A stretch of DNA of 39,311 bases from Ruminococcus sp. (GTDB taxonomy: Bacteria > Bacillota > Clostridia > Oscillospirales > Acutalibacteraceae), in NCBI GenBank assembly GCA_017473955.1, contig JAFUIK010000001.1:1-39311 (forward strand). Direction: 5' to 3'. The notes beneath the pieces were generated by a model. It was not told the DNA's origin, did no database searches, and saw only the letters and a program-made list of their open reading frames with translations. A program made the position numbers and the translations under genes. Positions 22,305-29,969 of the stretch are shown piece after piece. The first letter of the stretch is position 1. Each line of letters starts with the position of its first letter.

Positions 22305-23295
22305 GGTAATGGCTAAAGGTAAGAAAAAATCCCCGGTTTTAATAACCGTACTGATAGTTATACTCGCTTTTGTGGTAGCATTTTCGGGATTCAAGGTTTT
22401 TCAATCCTTAAACAATGATAACGCACAAAGTGATGGCGATGTCAAACCAACAACCAAGACCGTTACTGTTGACGGAGTTGATTATTTTCCTCGACAGGAT
22501 ATCACTGTGATGTTGTTGCTTGGTATTGATGAGCGTGGCGAGGTTAAGAAATCTGAATCGTATAACAACACAGGTGAAAACGATATGGTTGCACTTGCTG
22601 TGTTTGATGAGCAGGATAAAACCTACAGCGTGCTCACCTTAAACCGTGATACAATGATGGATATCTACACTTTGGGTGTTACAGGCAAGCCTGCCGGTAA
22701 GATTTACGGACAGCTCGCTCTTGCACATACTTTTGGTACAGGTCTAGAGGACAGTTGTGAAAACACTGTACGTACCGTGTCAGATTTTCTGTCCGGTGTT
22801 ACCGTCGATTACTACCTGTCTATGAATATGGACGCTATCTCAATACTTAATGATGCGGTCGGTGGTGTTACTGTTAATGTTACTGACGACTTCTCAAAGG
22901 TTGACAGCTCTATTCCTATGGGAGAGGTTACTTTAAACGGTGAGCAGGCTCTGTCATTTGTACAGACTCGTAAGGATGTTTCCGATGAGATGAACATTTC
23001 CCGTATGGAGCGTCACAAGGAGTATATGCAGAGCTTTGTTTCCGCATTTAACGCAAAGGTTAAGGAAAGTGATACCTTTGTACTCGAGACTTATGAAAAA
23101 GTTTCTCCGTACATTGTTTCTGATTGCTCGGTAAATTCGATGAGCAATATGCTCAATGATTACGCAGACTACACCCTGCGAGAGGTTGTATCTCCTGCAG
23201 GTGAGAGTGTACTCACAAGCGATTATGTTGAGTTTTATGTTGATGAAGAAGAGCTCCAAAAGCTTATCATCAGAATGTTTTATAAAGAAAAGTAA
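22297..23295 (+). CDS. LCP-family (LytR-CpsA-Psr) glycopolymer-wall ligase
   Basis: A 332-residue membrane-anchored enzyme that transfers glycopolymers from undecaprenyl (pyro)phosphate to peptidoglycan on the outer surface. One membrane helix lies at residues 14-33, followed by the LCP domain: TVMLLLGIDERGE, NDMVALAVFDEQDKTYSVLT, LNRDTMMDI, the conserved Asp/Arg cluster, VGGVTVNV, and QALSFVQTRKDVSDEMN followed by ISRMERHKEYM. ATG 22297 overlaps the preceding gene; a second ATG at 22309 is possible. As the last gene of the locus before a strong terminator, it is the natural final step that anchors the glycan to the wall, which argues for a wall-linked polymer over a released one. Confidence 0.94.
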   Translation: MAKVMAKGKKKSPVLITVLIVILAFVVAFSGFKVFQSLNNDNAQSDGDVKPTTKTVTVDGVDYFPRQDITVMLLLGIDERGEVKKSESYNNTGENDMVALAVFDEQDKTYSVLTLNRDTMMDIYTLGVTGKPAGKIYGQLALAHTFGTGLEDSCENTVRTVSDFLSGVTVDYYLSMNMDAISILNDAVGGVTVNVTDDFSKVDSSIPMGEVTLNGEQALSFVQTRKDVSDEMNISRMERHKEYMQSFVSAFNAKVKESDTFVLETYEKVSPYIVSDCSVNSMSNMLNDYADYTLREVVSPAGESVLTSDYVEFYVDEEELQKLIIRMFYKEK

Positions 23296-23307
23296 ACAGC
23301 ATAATTA

Positions 23308-23341
23308 AAGCCTGCTTATCAGAAGATAAGCAGGCTTTTTG
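23308..23341 (+). terminator. Terminator of the glycan locus, acting between convergent genes
   Basis: A perfect 13-base-pair hairpin, AAGCCTGCTTATC 23308-23320 with GATAAGCAGGCTT 23325-23337, with T's after it; the AATTAA before it offers only a weak U-run for the opposing ribF transcript. Confidence 0.93.
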
Positions 23342-23346
23342 TGTGT

Positions 23347-24258
23347 TTACTTTAAAAGAGAAGCGATGATATCGTTTTTGTCTTTTTGGATTTGTATTTT
23401 AAGCTTTTCCAAGCTCTCAAACTTTTTTTCAGGTCGAATAAAATGTAATAGCTCAGTTTTTACTTTTTGACCATAAAGGTCGCCTGAGTCAAAATTAAGC
23501 AGATGTGTTTCGCAAAGCGGTTCGCTTTCTCCGACTGTCGGGTGAGTACCGACGTTAGTTGCACCGAGAAAAACCTTGTCGCCAATAGTCACGCTGCTTG
23601 CATATACTCCGAACTTCGGAGTGACAATTTCGTTTTTCAGAGGTTGATTAATTGTCGGGGTGGATAATGTTGTACCAATGTGATTGCCACTTGTCACCTT
23701 AGAGGTGATTGAGAAGTTGTAGGACAGCATCGCGTTTGCATCTTCTATTTCTCCGTTTAAAATACACTTTCTGATTCTGGTCGATGAAACTGGTTCATTT
23801 TTATATTTAACAGGCATACGTTTGCACGAGTCTATTTTAAGTTTGTGGCACATTGTAAGCATGTCATCAGCATCAGCAGTTCCTCCCTTGCCAAAATGGT
23901 AGTTGAAGCCAGCGATAACAAACTTTGCGTTAAGTGTGTTATAGAGAACTTCTCTTACGAAATCTTCAGCTGTCATAGAGCAAACTTCTTTGAAATCAAT
24001 GCAAAACACATACTCTACACCGAGCTTTTCAAATAGCTCGAATTTCTCTTCGTTAGTTGTGAGCAGAGTTTTTTTGTTTCCACTTAAAACGAAGGTTGGG
24101 CTGTCTTTAAAAGTTAGTACTGTCGCTTTGCATAAGTCAGAAGAAGCATTTACCGCAGTATTAATGACATCTTGGTGCCCTAAATGAACTCCGTCGAAAA
24201 AACCAAGTGCCACAGATGTGTAGTATTTAGTTTGTTTCAAGGTGTCAAAAATCTGCAT
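23347..24258 (-). CDS. ribF: Bifunctional riboflavin kinase / FMN adenylyltransferase
   Basis: Makes FMN from riboflavin and then FAD, in the cytoplasm. The protein has 303 residues, the usual length. Start ATG at 24258 is preceded by AAGGAG; the frame stays open 162 bases further upstream but without start signals. The N-terminal adenylyltransferase domain has ALGFFDGVHLGHQDVI and the SSTRIR motif (residues about 160-165). The C-terminal kinase domain has GNHIGTTLSTPTINQ in place of the usual GRxLGFPTAN; the PTxN core is kept but the Arg and Phe are changed. TNVGTHPTVG and THLLNF complete the kinase site. It is transcribed against the LCP operon and divergently from the peptidase gene, 70 bases away. 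Confidence 0.95.
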   Translation of the reverse strand: MQIFDTLKQTKYYTSVALGFFDGVHLGHQDVINTAVNASSDLCKATVLTFKDSPTFVLSGNKKTLLTTNEEKFELFEKLGVEYVFCIDFKEVCSMTAEDFVREVLYNTLNAKFVIAGFNYHFGKGGTADADDMLTMCHKLKIDSCKRMPVKYKNEPVSSTRIRKCILNGEIEDANAMLSYNFSITSKVTSGNHIGTTLSTPTINQPLKNEIVTPKFGVYASSVTIGDKVFLGATNVGTHPTVGESEPLCETHLLNFDSGDLYGQKVKTELLHFIRPEKKFESLEKLKIQIQKDKNDIIASLLK

Positions 24259-24328
24259 AGTAAGCTCCTTTCGTAACATACAATGATTATAAATCAAAAG
24301 AGTATTATTTGCAAGGAGTTGAGCGTAA

Positions 24329-25225
24329 TTGTATAGCGGCGAGTGCGATGTTAAAAAAGCTGAGGAGCTTGAAAAACACCTATTTAGTAAGTATCGGTTT
24401 TTAAGGCGATTTGTAATCACTAAAACGCATCTTAATCGCAGAGTAGTATCGTATACGTTGGGGAGAGGCGGACTGTTATTAGCGGGAGCATTTCATGGAG
24501 CGGAACGGATAACAGCGATGATGCTATATAAATTTTTAGACGAAGTTTGCGAGTGCATGGATAACGATGCGGATTTTTACAATGCTGTTGTTAAAACAGG
24601 GCTGAGCGTTGTGCCGATGGTCAACCCCGACGGGGTTGAGATAAGCTGTAACGGAGTGCATACAGCAGGGAAAAACTCGGAGTTTGTCAGTGAGTGTCTT
24701 GTGAAGTCAGGCTTGTCTTATAAAAAATGGCAGGCAAACGCTAAAGGTGTTGATATTAATCATAATTTTAACGCAGGCTATAGCGAGGTGAAACGCAAAG
24801 AAAGGGAACTTGGGATTATAGCACCATCTGTGACTCGTTTTGGCGGAGAATATGCAGAGAGTGAAAGGGAAACAAAGGCTTTGTGCGAGCTATGTAGGGA
24901 TAATAATTACAAGGTAGTGGCAGCTTTGCATTCGCAAGGTAGGGAGATTTATTACGATTATGGCAATAACACTCCGAGCGTGAGCCGAACTTTAGCTGAC
25001 AAAATGGCGGAGCTTTCAGGATACACCGTATCGCACCCTGAGGGGGTTGCCGTTGGTGGAGGGTTCAAAGATTGGTTTATCGAAACGTATTCACGTCCAG
25101 CGTTTACGATAGAGGTAGGAAAAGGAGAAAACCCGCTGTCACCCGATGAGTTTGGCAGCGAATATCCGCTTGTCTCAAAAATGCTATTTCATCTTTTAAA
25201 GTATACAATAAATAACTGTATCTAA
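24329..25225 (+). CDS. M14-family zinc carboxypeptidase, probable murein-type peptidase
   Basis: A 298-residue metallopeptidase. Zinc ligands appear as HxxE (H56, E59 in FHGAERIT) and H201 in AALHSQG; the catalytic Glu is E262 in FTIEVGKGENP. VVPMVNPDGVEI and NAKGVDINHNFNAG match the substrate-binding segment, but the usual Asn-Arg of NRNF is Asn-His here. There is no signal peptide or LysM domain, so it acts in the cytoplasm unless exported otherwise. Relatives cleave gamma-D-glutamyl-diaminopimelate bonds of muropeptides. No ATG fits: the start is TTG 24329, ten bases after AAGGAG. It is divergent from ribF. Family secure, substrate inferred. Confidence 0.88.
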   Translation: MYSGECDVKKAEELEKHLFSKYRFLRRFVITKTHLNRRVVSYTLGRGGLLLAGAFHGAERITAMMLYKFLDEVCECMDNDADFYNAVVKTGLSVVPMVNPDGVEISCNGVHTAGKNSEFVSECLVKSGLSYKKWQANAKGVDINHNFNAGYSEVKRKERELGIIAPSVTRFGGEYAESERETKALCELCRDNNYKVVAALHSQGREIYYDYGNNTPSVSRTLADKMAELSGYTVSHPEGVAVGGGFKDWFIETYSRPAFTIEVGKGENPLSPDEFGSEYPLVSKMLFHLLKYTINNCI

Positions 25226-25253
25226 ACAAAAACGCACCGATTAATCGGTGCGT
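25226..25253 (-). terminator. Terminator of asnB, between convergent genes
   Basis: The perfect palindrome ACGCACCGAT/ATCGGTGCGT at 25232-25253 is followed on the minus strand by TTTTTGTTT (25223-25231). In plus direction it lacks a T-run and would act weakly. Confidence 0.85.
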
Positions 25254-25266
25254 CAGTTTATATTGA

Positions 25267-27507
25267 TTATTCTACGATATCGTCTTCCTGTAAGCTTTTC
25301 TTTAAGCTCTCGAAAAAGTTGTTGTGGTCTTCGAGAACAGGCTTAAACGAAGGTTTAACTTTGTGTTCACTTCCCGCCATAGTTTCGGTATCATTGCTTT
25401 CAGCGTTTAAGTTAACACGCTTTGCAGTCTTTGTTGCAGAGTAGATTTCCTCTACCTCGACGTCATTGTTCTCGTTTTCAAGAATCTTTTTAGCCTTTGA
25501 CTCGTCAACAGGACGGAACACCTTTGTTGAACCTGTTGGTGCGTCGTCGTTTGAAACAGACTGAGCTTCTTCATGCTTCTCAATTTCTACGTCCTCACCA
25601 TCATCAAATGGAGAGTCAGCCGGATTCTGCTCTACAGGCTCGTGCTCAAAAGCTTCTTCCTGTGGCTCTTCAACTTCGACAGCTCCAAAATAAATCTGAT
25701 ACCATACAAGGAATACGTATACTGTCCAGATTTTTCGCGAGTTGTCCTCTTTGTTGTGGAAATGTTCGTCAAGAAATTCAACAAGAATTTCAGTGTTAAA
25801 GAATTTCTCAGCAGTTGGAGAAGTAAACAACTCTTTTACAACTTCGTAGTAATGCTCGTCTCTAAGCCACACTCTTGTAGGAACAGGGAAGCCAAGCTTT
25901 TCTTTTTCAGCAGTAGCCTGTGGCAGATGACGAAGTGCTGCCTGACGCATAGCGTACTTTGTGTTAAATTTATTAACTCTTAAGTCAGTTGGGATAGTTG
26001 ATGCGACCTTGAATACTTCTTTGTCAAGGAACGGTACTCGAAGCTCCAATGAATTTGCCATACTCATTCTGTCAGCTTTTAAGAGAATGTCGCCGACCAT
26101 CCACATATTGATGTCTAAATACTGCATCTTTGTGACATCATCATAGCGTCTTGCACGGGTGTAGTGACGTCTTACAAGACGTGCAGGGTCAGTAGCAAGA
26201 GCGGAGTTCTTTAGTAAAGCTTTTTTCTGCTTCTGGTCGTACATATATGCGTTACCGATGAAGCGTTTCTCAAGCGGATGAGTAGCACGAATGAGGTAAT
26301 CTCTGCCCTTGATGTCTGGAAGCTTTTTGCAAACCCAGCAGATAGCCTTTCTGATGCAGTAAGGAACGATTTTCTGGTAAATACTAAATACACGTGGGTC
26401 ATTGTAGCAGGTGTATCCGCCGAACAACTCGTCAGCACCCTCGCCTGAAAGTACAACCTTAACATATTCGCTTGCAAGCTTAGCAACAAAGTATAAAGCG
26501 ATACAAGATGGGTCAGCGAGTGGCTGGTCCATATGGTACTGCACCTTTGGCACGGCTGCCCAGAATTCTTCACTTGAAATGAGCTTTGTGTGGTGCTCAA
26601 CGCCGAGCTCCTTTGAGAGGTTTTCTGCCCAGCTTATTTCGTTATATCTTTCGCCGAAGTCAAAACCAACAGTGAAGGTTTTCTGGTCTTTAAAATAAGT
26701 TGAAACGTAGCTGGAGTCAACACCGCTTGAAAGGACGCAACCAACCTCAACGTCAGCGATTTTGTGAGCGTTGACGGAGTTTTCGAAAACTGCTTCAATC
26801 TTGTCAACAGCCTCGTCTTCTGTCATTTCAGGGTCAGGCTTGAACTTAGCTTCAAAATAACGCTGTGTTTCAACAACGCCGTCCCTAAACCACATAAAGT
26901 GACCTGGAAGTAAGCAGTAAACGCCCTTGAAAAATGTCATTGGCTGTGGGCAGTACTGGAAAGAAAGGTAGTGGTCGAGAGCCTCTTCGTTGAATTCCTT
27001 TACAAACTGAGGATGTTCTAAAATACTCTTAATTTCAGAACCATAGCACAGGTTGTCGCCAATCATTGTGTAATGAAGCGGCTTGATACCGAAGAAGTCT
27101 CTAGCTAAGAACAGAGCCTTTGTTTCTCTGTTGTAAATAGCAAAGCCGAACATACCTCTTAAGTGGTCGAACATTTCCTCGCCCCACTCTTCAAACGAAT
27201 GGAGTAATACCTCGCTGTCGGTGTCGGTGTAGAAAGAGTGTCCAAGCTCAATAAGCTCTTTTCTAAGGTCTTTGTAGTTGTAGATTTCGCCGTTGAATGT
27301 AAGGACCAAAGTCTTGTCCTCGTTGTAAATAGGCTGATGACCTTCGTTAAGGTCGATGATGCTCAGTCTTCTGAAGCCCATATTGATATAGTCATCAGAG
27401 AAAAAGCCGTCTGAGTCAGGACCTCTGTGAGTGATAACCTCTGTCATCTTTTTTATGGTGTTTTCACGCTGTTCTATCTGTCCTGTGAAGCCACAGATTC
27501 CGCACAT
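25267..27507 (-). CDS. asnB: Glutamine-hydrolysing asparagine synthase with acidic C-terminal extension
   Basis: Makes asparagine from aspartate, glutamine and ATP in the cytoplasm. MCGICGFTG exposes the Cys2 nucleophile of the class II glutaminase domain; RGPDSDG, GEIYNYKDLR and HSFEEWGEE follow. The synthetase domain has the PP-loop VLSSGVDSSYVS and SGEGADELFGGY. This core ends near residue 608, the normal AsnB size. About 138 further residues (25267-25680) are strongly acidic and low in hydrophobics, e.g. FDDGEDVEIEKHEEAQ, and end in FFESLKKSLQEDDIVE. Such an extension is not usual in the family. GAAAGGAG precedes the start. Function of the core is secure; the tail's role is unknown. Confidence 0.95.
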   Translation of the reverse strand: MCGICGFTGQIEQRENTIKKMTEVITHRGPDSDGFFSDDYINMGFRRLSIIDLNEGHQPIYNEDKTLVLTFNGEIYNYKDLRKELIELGHSFYTDTDSEVLLHSFEEWGEEMFDHLRGMFGFAIYNRETKALFLARDFFGIKPLHYTMIGDNLCYGSEIKSILEHPQFVKEFNEEALDHYLSFQYCPQPMTFFKGVYCLLPGHFMWFRDGVVETQRYFEAKFKPDPEMTEDEAVDKIEAVFENSVNAHKIADVEVGCVLSSGVDSSYVSTYFKDQKTFTVGFDFGERYNEISWAENLSKELGVEHHTKLISSEEFWAAVPKVQYHMDQPLADPSCIALYFVAKLASEYVKVVLSGEGADELFGGYTCYNDPRVFSIYQKIVPYCIRKAICWVCKKLPDIKGRDYLIRATHPLEKRFIGNAYMYDQKQKKALLKNSALATDPARLVRRHYTRARRYDDVTKMQYLDINMWMVGDILLKADRMSMANSLELRVPFLDKEVFKVASTIPTDLRVNKFNTKYAMRQAALRHLPQATAEKEKLGFPVPTRVWLRDEHYYEVVKELFTSPTAEKFFNTEILVEFLDEHFHNKEDNSRKIWTVYVFLVWYQIYFGAVEVEEPQEEAFEHEPVEQNPADSPFDDGEDVEIEKHEEAQSVSNDDAPTGSTKVFRPVDESKAKKILENENNDVEVEEIYSATKTAKRVNLNAESNDTETMAGSEHKVKPSFKPVLEDHNNFFESLKKSLQEDDIVE

Positions 27508-27590
27508 ACAGCAAAACTCCTTTCGTTAAAGCATTAGGCTAAAACAGTTATTTCTAAAAATAATCATAATTACACATTATAATTATTTAC

Positions 27591-27619
27591 ATAATAACAT
27601 ATAGTCGCAAAAACTGCAA
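27591..27619 (-). promoter_or_regulatory. Promoter of asnB
   Basis: On the minus strand TTGCAG (27619-27614), a 17-base spacer and TATTAT (27596-27591), leaving an 80-base leader to the asnB start. Confidence 0.6.
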
Positions 27620-27650
27620 CAAATAATATGCAAAAAATGTCACGGTTTTA

Positions 27651-27679
27651 TTGAAGCGACAGCTCAATTGATGTATAAT
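27651..27679 (+). promoter_or_regulatory. Promoter of the DUF554-mntP operon
   Basis: TTGAAG 27651-27656, 17-base spacer, TATAAT 27674-27679. Transcription would start about 47 bases before the ATG. Confidence 0.8.
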
Positions 27680-27688
27680 GCGTAATGC

Positions 27689-27729
27689 AGGTGCATAAAA
27701 GAAAGTCTAATATGCACCTAAAGGTGGAA
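27689..27729 (+). promoter_or_regulatory. Leader hairpin next to the ribosome binding site, possible translational switch
   Basis: AGGTGCATA 27689-27697 pairs perfectly with TATGCACCT 27711-27719. The CACC of the 3' arm can instead pair with GGTG of the ribosome binding site AAAGGTGGA (27720-27728) across a TAAA loop. The long hairpin frees the site and the short one hides it. No known ligand aptamer is recognised. Confidence 0.4.
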
Positions 27730-27734
27730 TTTTA

Positions 27735-28502
27735 ATGTTTGGAATGTTAGGAACAATAGTCAACACTGTAGCGGTGCTTTTGGGTTCAGCTATCGGATTG
27801 TTGTTTAAAAAGGCAATACCACAAAGATTGTCGGATACTGTATTTAAAGGTTTGGGACTCTGCACAGCGTTTATCGGTATCACGGGCGTTTTTCAGGAAG
27901 GTACAAACACCCTTGTGGTGATTATGTCGGTGGTGCTCGGTGCGGTAATTGGCGAGGCGGTTGACCTCGATAAAAGAGTTAATAATCTCGGCAAGTGGCT
28001 TGAAAATAAAGTAAGCAAGGACGAGAGTAAGAACGGTAAGGTGAGTATAGCACAGGGCTTTGTGTCTGCAAGTCTGCTGTTTTGTGTCGGAGCTATGACG
28101 ATTGTAGGTTCACTACAGAGCGGTCTAGTTAATGACCACACAACGCTTTTTACAAAAAGTATCCTAGACTTCGTAGCGGCGATAATTTTTGCAAGCTCAT
28201 TGGGAGCGGGCGTGCTGTTTTCGGCAGCGTTTGTGTTTGTATATCAGGGTATTATGTCGTTTGGTTCGTATCTTATCGGTAGCTTTTTCTCAGGTGGAGC
28301 GGATATGCTGACTAATACCGCCGAGCTTACTCCGTTTATGGTGACGGTTAACACTATGAACTGTGTCGGCTATATTATCATTATCGGACTTTCGCTTAAT
28401 ATGCTGGGGATAACAAAGCTCAAGGTTATGAACTACGTTCCTGCGATATTTATGCCGATTTTGCTTTGTCCACTGGCGGAATTAATTATGACACTTGTAT
28501 AG
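27735..28502 (+). CDS. DUF554 (YqgA-like) membrane protein
   Basis: A 255-residue membrane protein with six or seven hydrophobic segments. The features of the DUF554 family are clear: GTIVNTVAVLLGSAIGLLFK at the start, GLGLCTAFIGITG, VVLGAVIGEAVDLDKRV, FVSASLLFCVGAMTIVGSLQ and ILDFVAAIIFASSLGAG. The function of the family is not established; it is predicted to be a transporter-like protein. It shares an operon with mntP, starting 7 bases before it, and this may point to a link with manganese or other metal handling, which is only an inference. Confidence 0.9.
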   Translation: MFGMLGTIVNTVAVLLGSAIGLLFKKAIPQRLSDTVFKGLGLCTAFIGITGVFQEGTNTLVVIMSVVLGAVIGEAVDLDKRVNNLGKWLENKVSKDESKNGKVSIAQGFVSASLLFCVGAMTIVGSLQSGLVNDHTTLFTKSILDFVAAIIFASSLGAGVLFSAAFVFVYQGIMSFGSYLIGSFFSGGADMLTNTAELTPFMVTVNTMNCVGYIIIIGLSLNMLGITKLKVMNYVPAIFMPILLCPLAELIMTLV

Positions 28503-28509
28503 GTGGCTT

Positions 28510-29100
28510 ATGACGTACAATTTTATGTTTTTCTTTAATAATGTGTTGCTGGGTATAGGTCTTGCGATGGATGCATTTTCGGTGTCGCTTGCTAACGGCT
28601 TGAATGAGCCTAAAATGCGAAAAAGCAAGATGTTCTTTATAGCTCTAACTTTTGCCGTTTTTCAGGCAATAATGCCGCTTATCGGCTGGGTGTGCGTTCA
28701 TACGGTGGTAGAACATTTTAAGTCATTTGAAAAATACATACCGTGGATTGCCCTTGTTTTGCTTTGTTATATTGGAGGTTCTATGCTCATAGACGGCATA
28801 AAACACAAGGATGAAAGCAACAGTGACAGCGTTAAAAAGCTCGGATTTATAGCTCTTATGGTGCAGGGGGTTGCAACCTCTATTGATGCCCTTTCCGTGG
28901 GCTTTACTATAGCGAGCTATGATTTTTTGATGGCATTAGTGTCAGCACTCATAATCGCGGTTACTACATTCGTCATTTGTACATGCGGTATACTTATTGG
29001 CAAACGCTTTGGCACAAGACTTAGTACAAAAGCGACGATATTCGGCGGAGTTATACTGATTTTAATCGGAATCGAGATTTTTATCACTGGAATTCTGTAG
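28510..29100 (+). CDS. mntP: Manganese efflux pump MntP
   Basis: Exports Mn2+ from the cytoplasm; 196 residues with six membrane helices in two repeats. The two repeat signatures are LGIGLAMDAFSVSLANGL and QGVATSIDALSVGF, whose Asp residues in the membrane bind the ion. ATG 28510 is chosen, with AGGTGG closely upstream overlapping the end of the DUF554 gene; ATG 28525 is an alternative. No Mn2+-sensing yybP-ykoY riboswitch is visible before the operon. No terminator hairpin is obvious directly after the gene; the next one is at 29333. Confidence 0.93.
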   Translation: MTYNFMFFFNNVLLGIGLAMDAFSVSLANGLNEPKMRKSKMFFIALTFAVFQAIMPLIGWVCVHTVVEHFKSFEKYIPWIALVLLCYIGGSMLIDGIKHKDESNSDSVKKLGFIALMVQGVATSIDALSVGFTIASYDFLMALVSALIIAVTTFVICTCGILIGKRFGTRLSTKATIFGGVILILIGIEIFITGIL

Positions 29101-29198
29101 TTTTTCCATACTCGTCAAAGTGTTACAGAGTTTTCACAGAATATATGCAGAAAGTTCAAAGGTAGTTCATAGCTAATTCACATTTTTTAAAAAATAGT

Positions 29199-29207
29199 TG
29201 TTATAAT
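29199..29207 (+). promoter_or_regulatory. Extended -10 promoter of a candidate small RNA
   Basis: TGTTATAAT (TG at 29199-29200, TATAAT at 29202-29207) is an extended -10 element. A TTCACA 19 bases upstream (29177-29182) is a weak -35. Transcription would start near 29214. Confidence 0.6.
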
Positions 29208-29213
29208 ATAGTT

Positions 29214-29366
29214 GTACAAAGTTAAGGACCGCAACTTGATTTTGTATTGTTCTACCCTCCTCAATGTAGGCATAAGGCCTATCATTGTACCCCTCATTTT
29301 TATATGGGTTTAATGCCCAAAACAAAAAACAAAAGCGTTGAGTTTCCGCAAGACTCAACGCTTTTT
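29214..29366 (+). ncRNA. Candidate small RNA of about 150 bases with an exposed CCUCC and terminator
   Basis: Between the extended -10 promoter and a strong terminator there is no open frame with start signals. Helices seen: AAGTT/AACTT with TACAAA/TTTGTA at the 5' end (29215-29246); CAATG-TAGGC / GCCTA-CATTG at about 29262-29288; terminator AAGCGTTGAGT 29333-29343 with ACTCAACGCTT 29353-29363 and T5. The linkers hold CTACCCTCCTC and TACCCCTC, complementary to GGAGG-type ribosome binding sites, as in C-rich target-binding loops of RsaE/LhrC-like sRNAs. The hairpin also carries a T-rich stretch on the minus strand, so an opposing transcript could end here too. Family not recognised. Confidence 0.5.
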
Positions 29367-29375
29367 GTTTGTTTT

Positions 29376-29498
29376 AAGCGTTGAGCAACCGAGCTTTACA
29401 AATCTCAAAGCGACCGAACTCTCGCGTTAAGAACTCAAGAAGTTGTTTTATTTCTTGAGTTTAGCAAGAGAGCAAGGAGCAGTAGAGATTTGGAAAAG
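29376..29498. other. Rod-like inverted-repeat structure in the mntP-ireB gap
   Basis: Nested perfect helices: CAAATCTC 29399-29406 with GAGATTTG 29485-29492; CTCTCGC 29419-29425 with GC-AA-GAGAG 29464-29472; ACTCAAGAA 29433-29441 with TTCTTGAGT 29452-29460. A 12 x 12 internal loop lies between the first two. At its left edge AAGCGTTGAG (29376-29385) is a third copy of the adjacent terminator stem and can pair with that stem's 3' arm. The remaining gap to 29600 holds nothing else I can identify. It may be an RNA on either strand or a palindromic element. Confidence 0.4.
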
Positions 29499-29611
29499 AT
29501 GCGAGGTGAGCGAAACGTGATATCATAAGTGTCCCAGTGTTGTAGCCCTCAAAAGTCAAAGTTAATCGCCAACCATTCTGATGTTTGGCTAGTAAAAGCA
29601 TAAATTAACCA

Positions 29612-29640
29612 TTGCATCAAAACTAAGTTAGTTTTATAAT
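29612..29640 (+). promoter_or_regulatory. Promoter of the ireB-like gene
   Basis: TTGCAT 29612-29617, 17-base spacer, TATAAT 29635-29640, followed by TCAGGAGGGC as ribosome binding site. Confidence 0.75.
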
Positions 29641-29669
29641 TTAGACATCAAATATCAGGAGGGCTTACT

Positions 29670-29903
29670 ATGAAACCTAAAAAATTTAACAACGCTAAAG
29701 ACCAGCAAATTAACGACGTGCTTTGTACAGTATGGAATGCTATGGAGTATAAGGGTTACAACGCTAGGAACCAGCTTAGAGATTATCTGTACACCGAAGA
29801 CCCTTGCTACATCACAAATTACGATAACGCACGTAAGCTTTTAACTGAGCTTGATCGTGACGATATTATGAACCATTTGCTTGATTATTACTGTAACAAT
29901 TGA
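29670..29903 (+). CDS. IreB-like (UPF0297/DUF965) regulatory phosphoprotein homologue
   Basis: A 77-residue cytosolic protein. The family pattern is plain: VLCTVWNAMEYKGYNARNQL, DPCYITNYDNARKLLTELDR and DDIMNHLLDYYC correspond to the YNPINQIVGYLLSGDPAYI / NARNLI / RDEL-EELV-YYL blocks of IreB and YrzL proteins. In enterococci IreB is phosphorylated on N-terminal threonines by the kinase IreK and restrains cephalosporin resistance. Here the N-terminus (MKPKKFNNAKDQQ) has no Thr or Ser before residue 20, so that control cannot work the same way. The usual downstream ruvX-type neighbour is absent; the gene stands alone between its own promoter and terminator. Family call good; function inferred. 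Confidence 0.83.
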   Translation: MKPKKFNNAKDQQINDVLCTVWNAMEYKGYNARNQLRDYLYTEDPCYITNYDNARKLLTELDRDDIMNHLLDYYCNN

Positions 29904-29928
29904 TTGTTAAGAAGTTTAACTGCACAAT

Positions 29929-29966
29929 AAAGCACCTCAAAAAGCACTCGCTTTGGGGTGCTTTTA
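29929..29966 (+). terminator. Intrinsic terminator of the ireB-like gene
   Basis: AAAGCACCTCAAA 29929-29941 pairs with TTTGGGGTGCTTT 29952-29964 with one wobble pair, ending in TTTT. Confidence 0.9.
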
Positions 29967-29969
29967 ACA

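Noticed and set aside
24259..24420. 54-residue N-terminal extension of RibF
   Set aside because: AAGGAG directly before ATG 24258 and the normal RibF length fix the start there; the extension would overlap the divergent peptidase gene.
1769..29231. Shared nine-base AGGACCGCA in the two candidate RNAs (1769 and 29223)
   Set aside because: A nine-base match is expected many times by chance in a window of this size, and the flanking helices differ.
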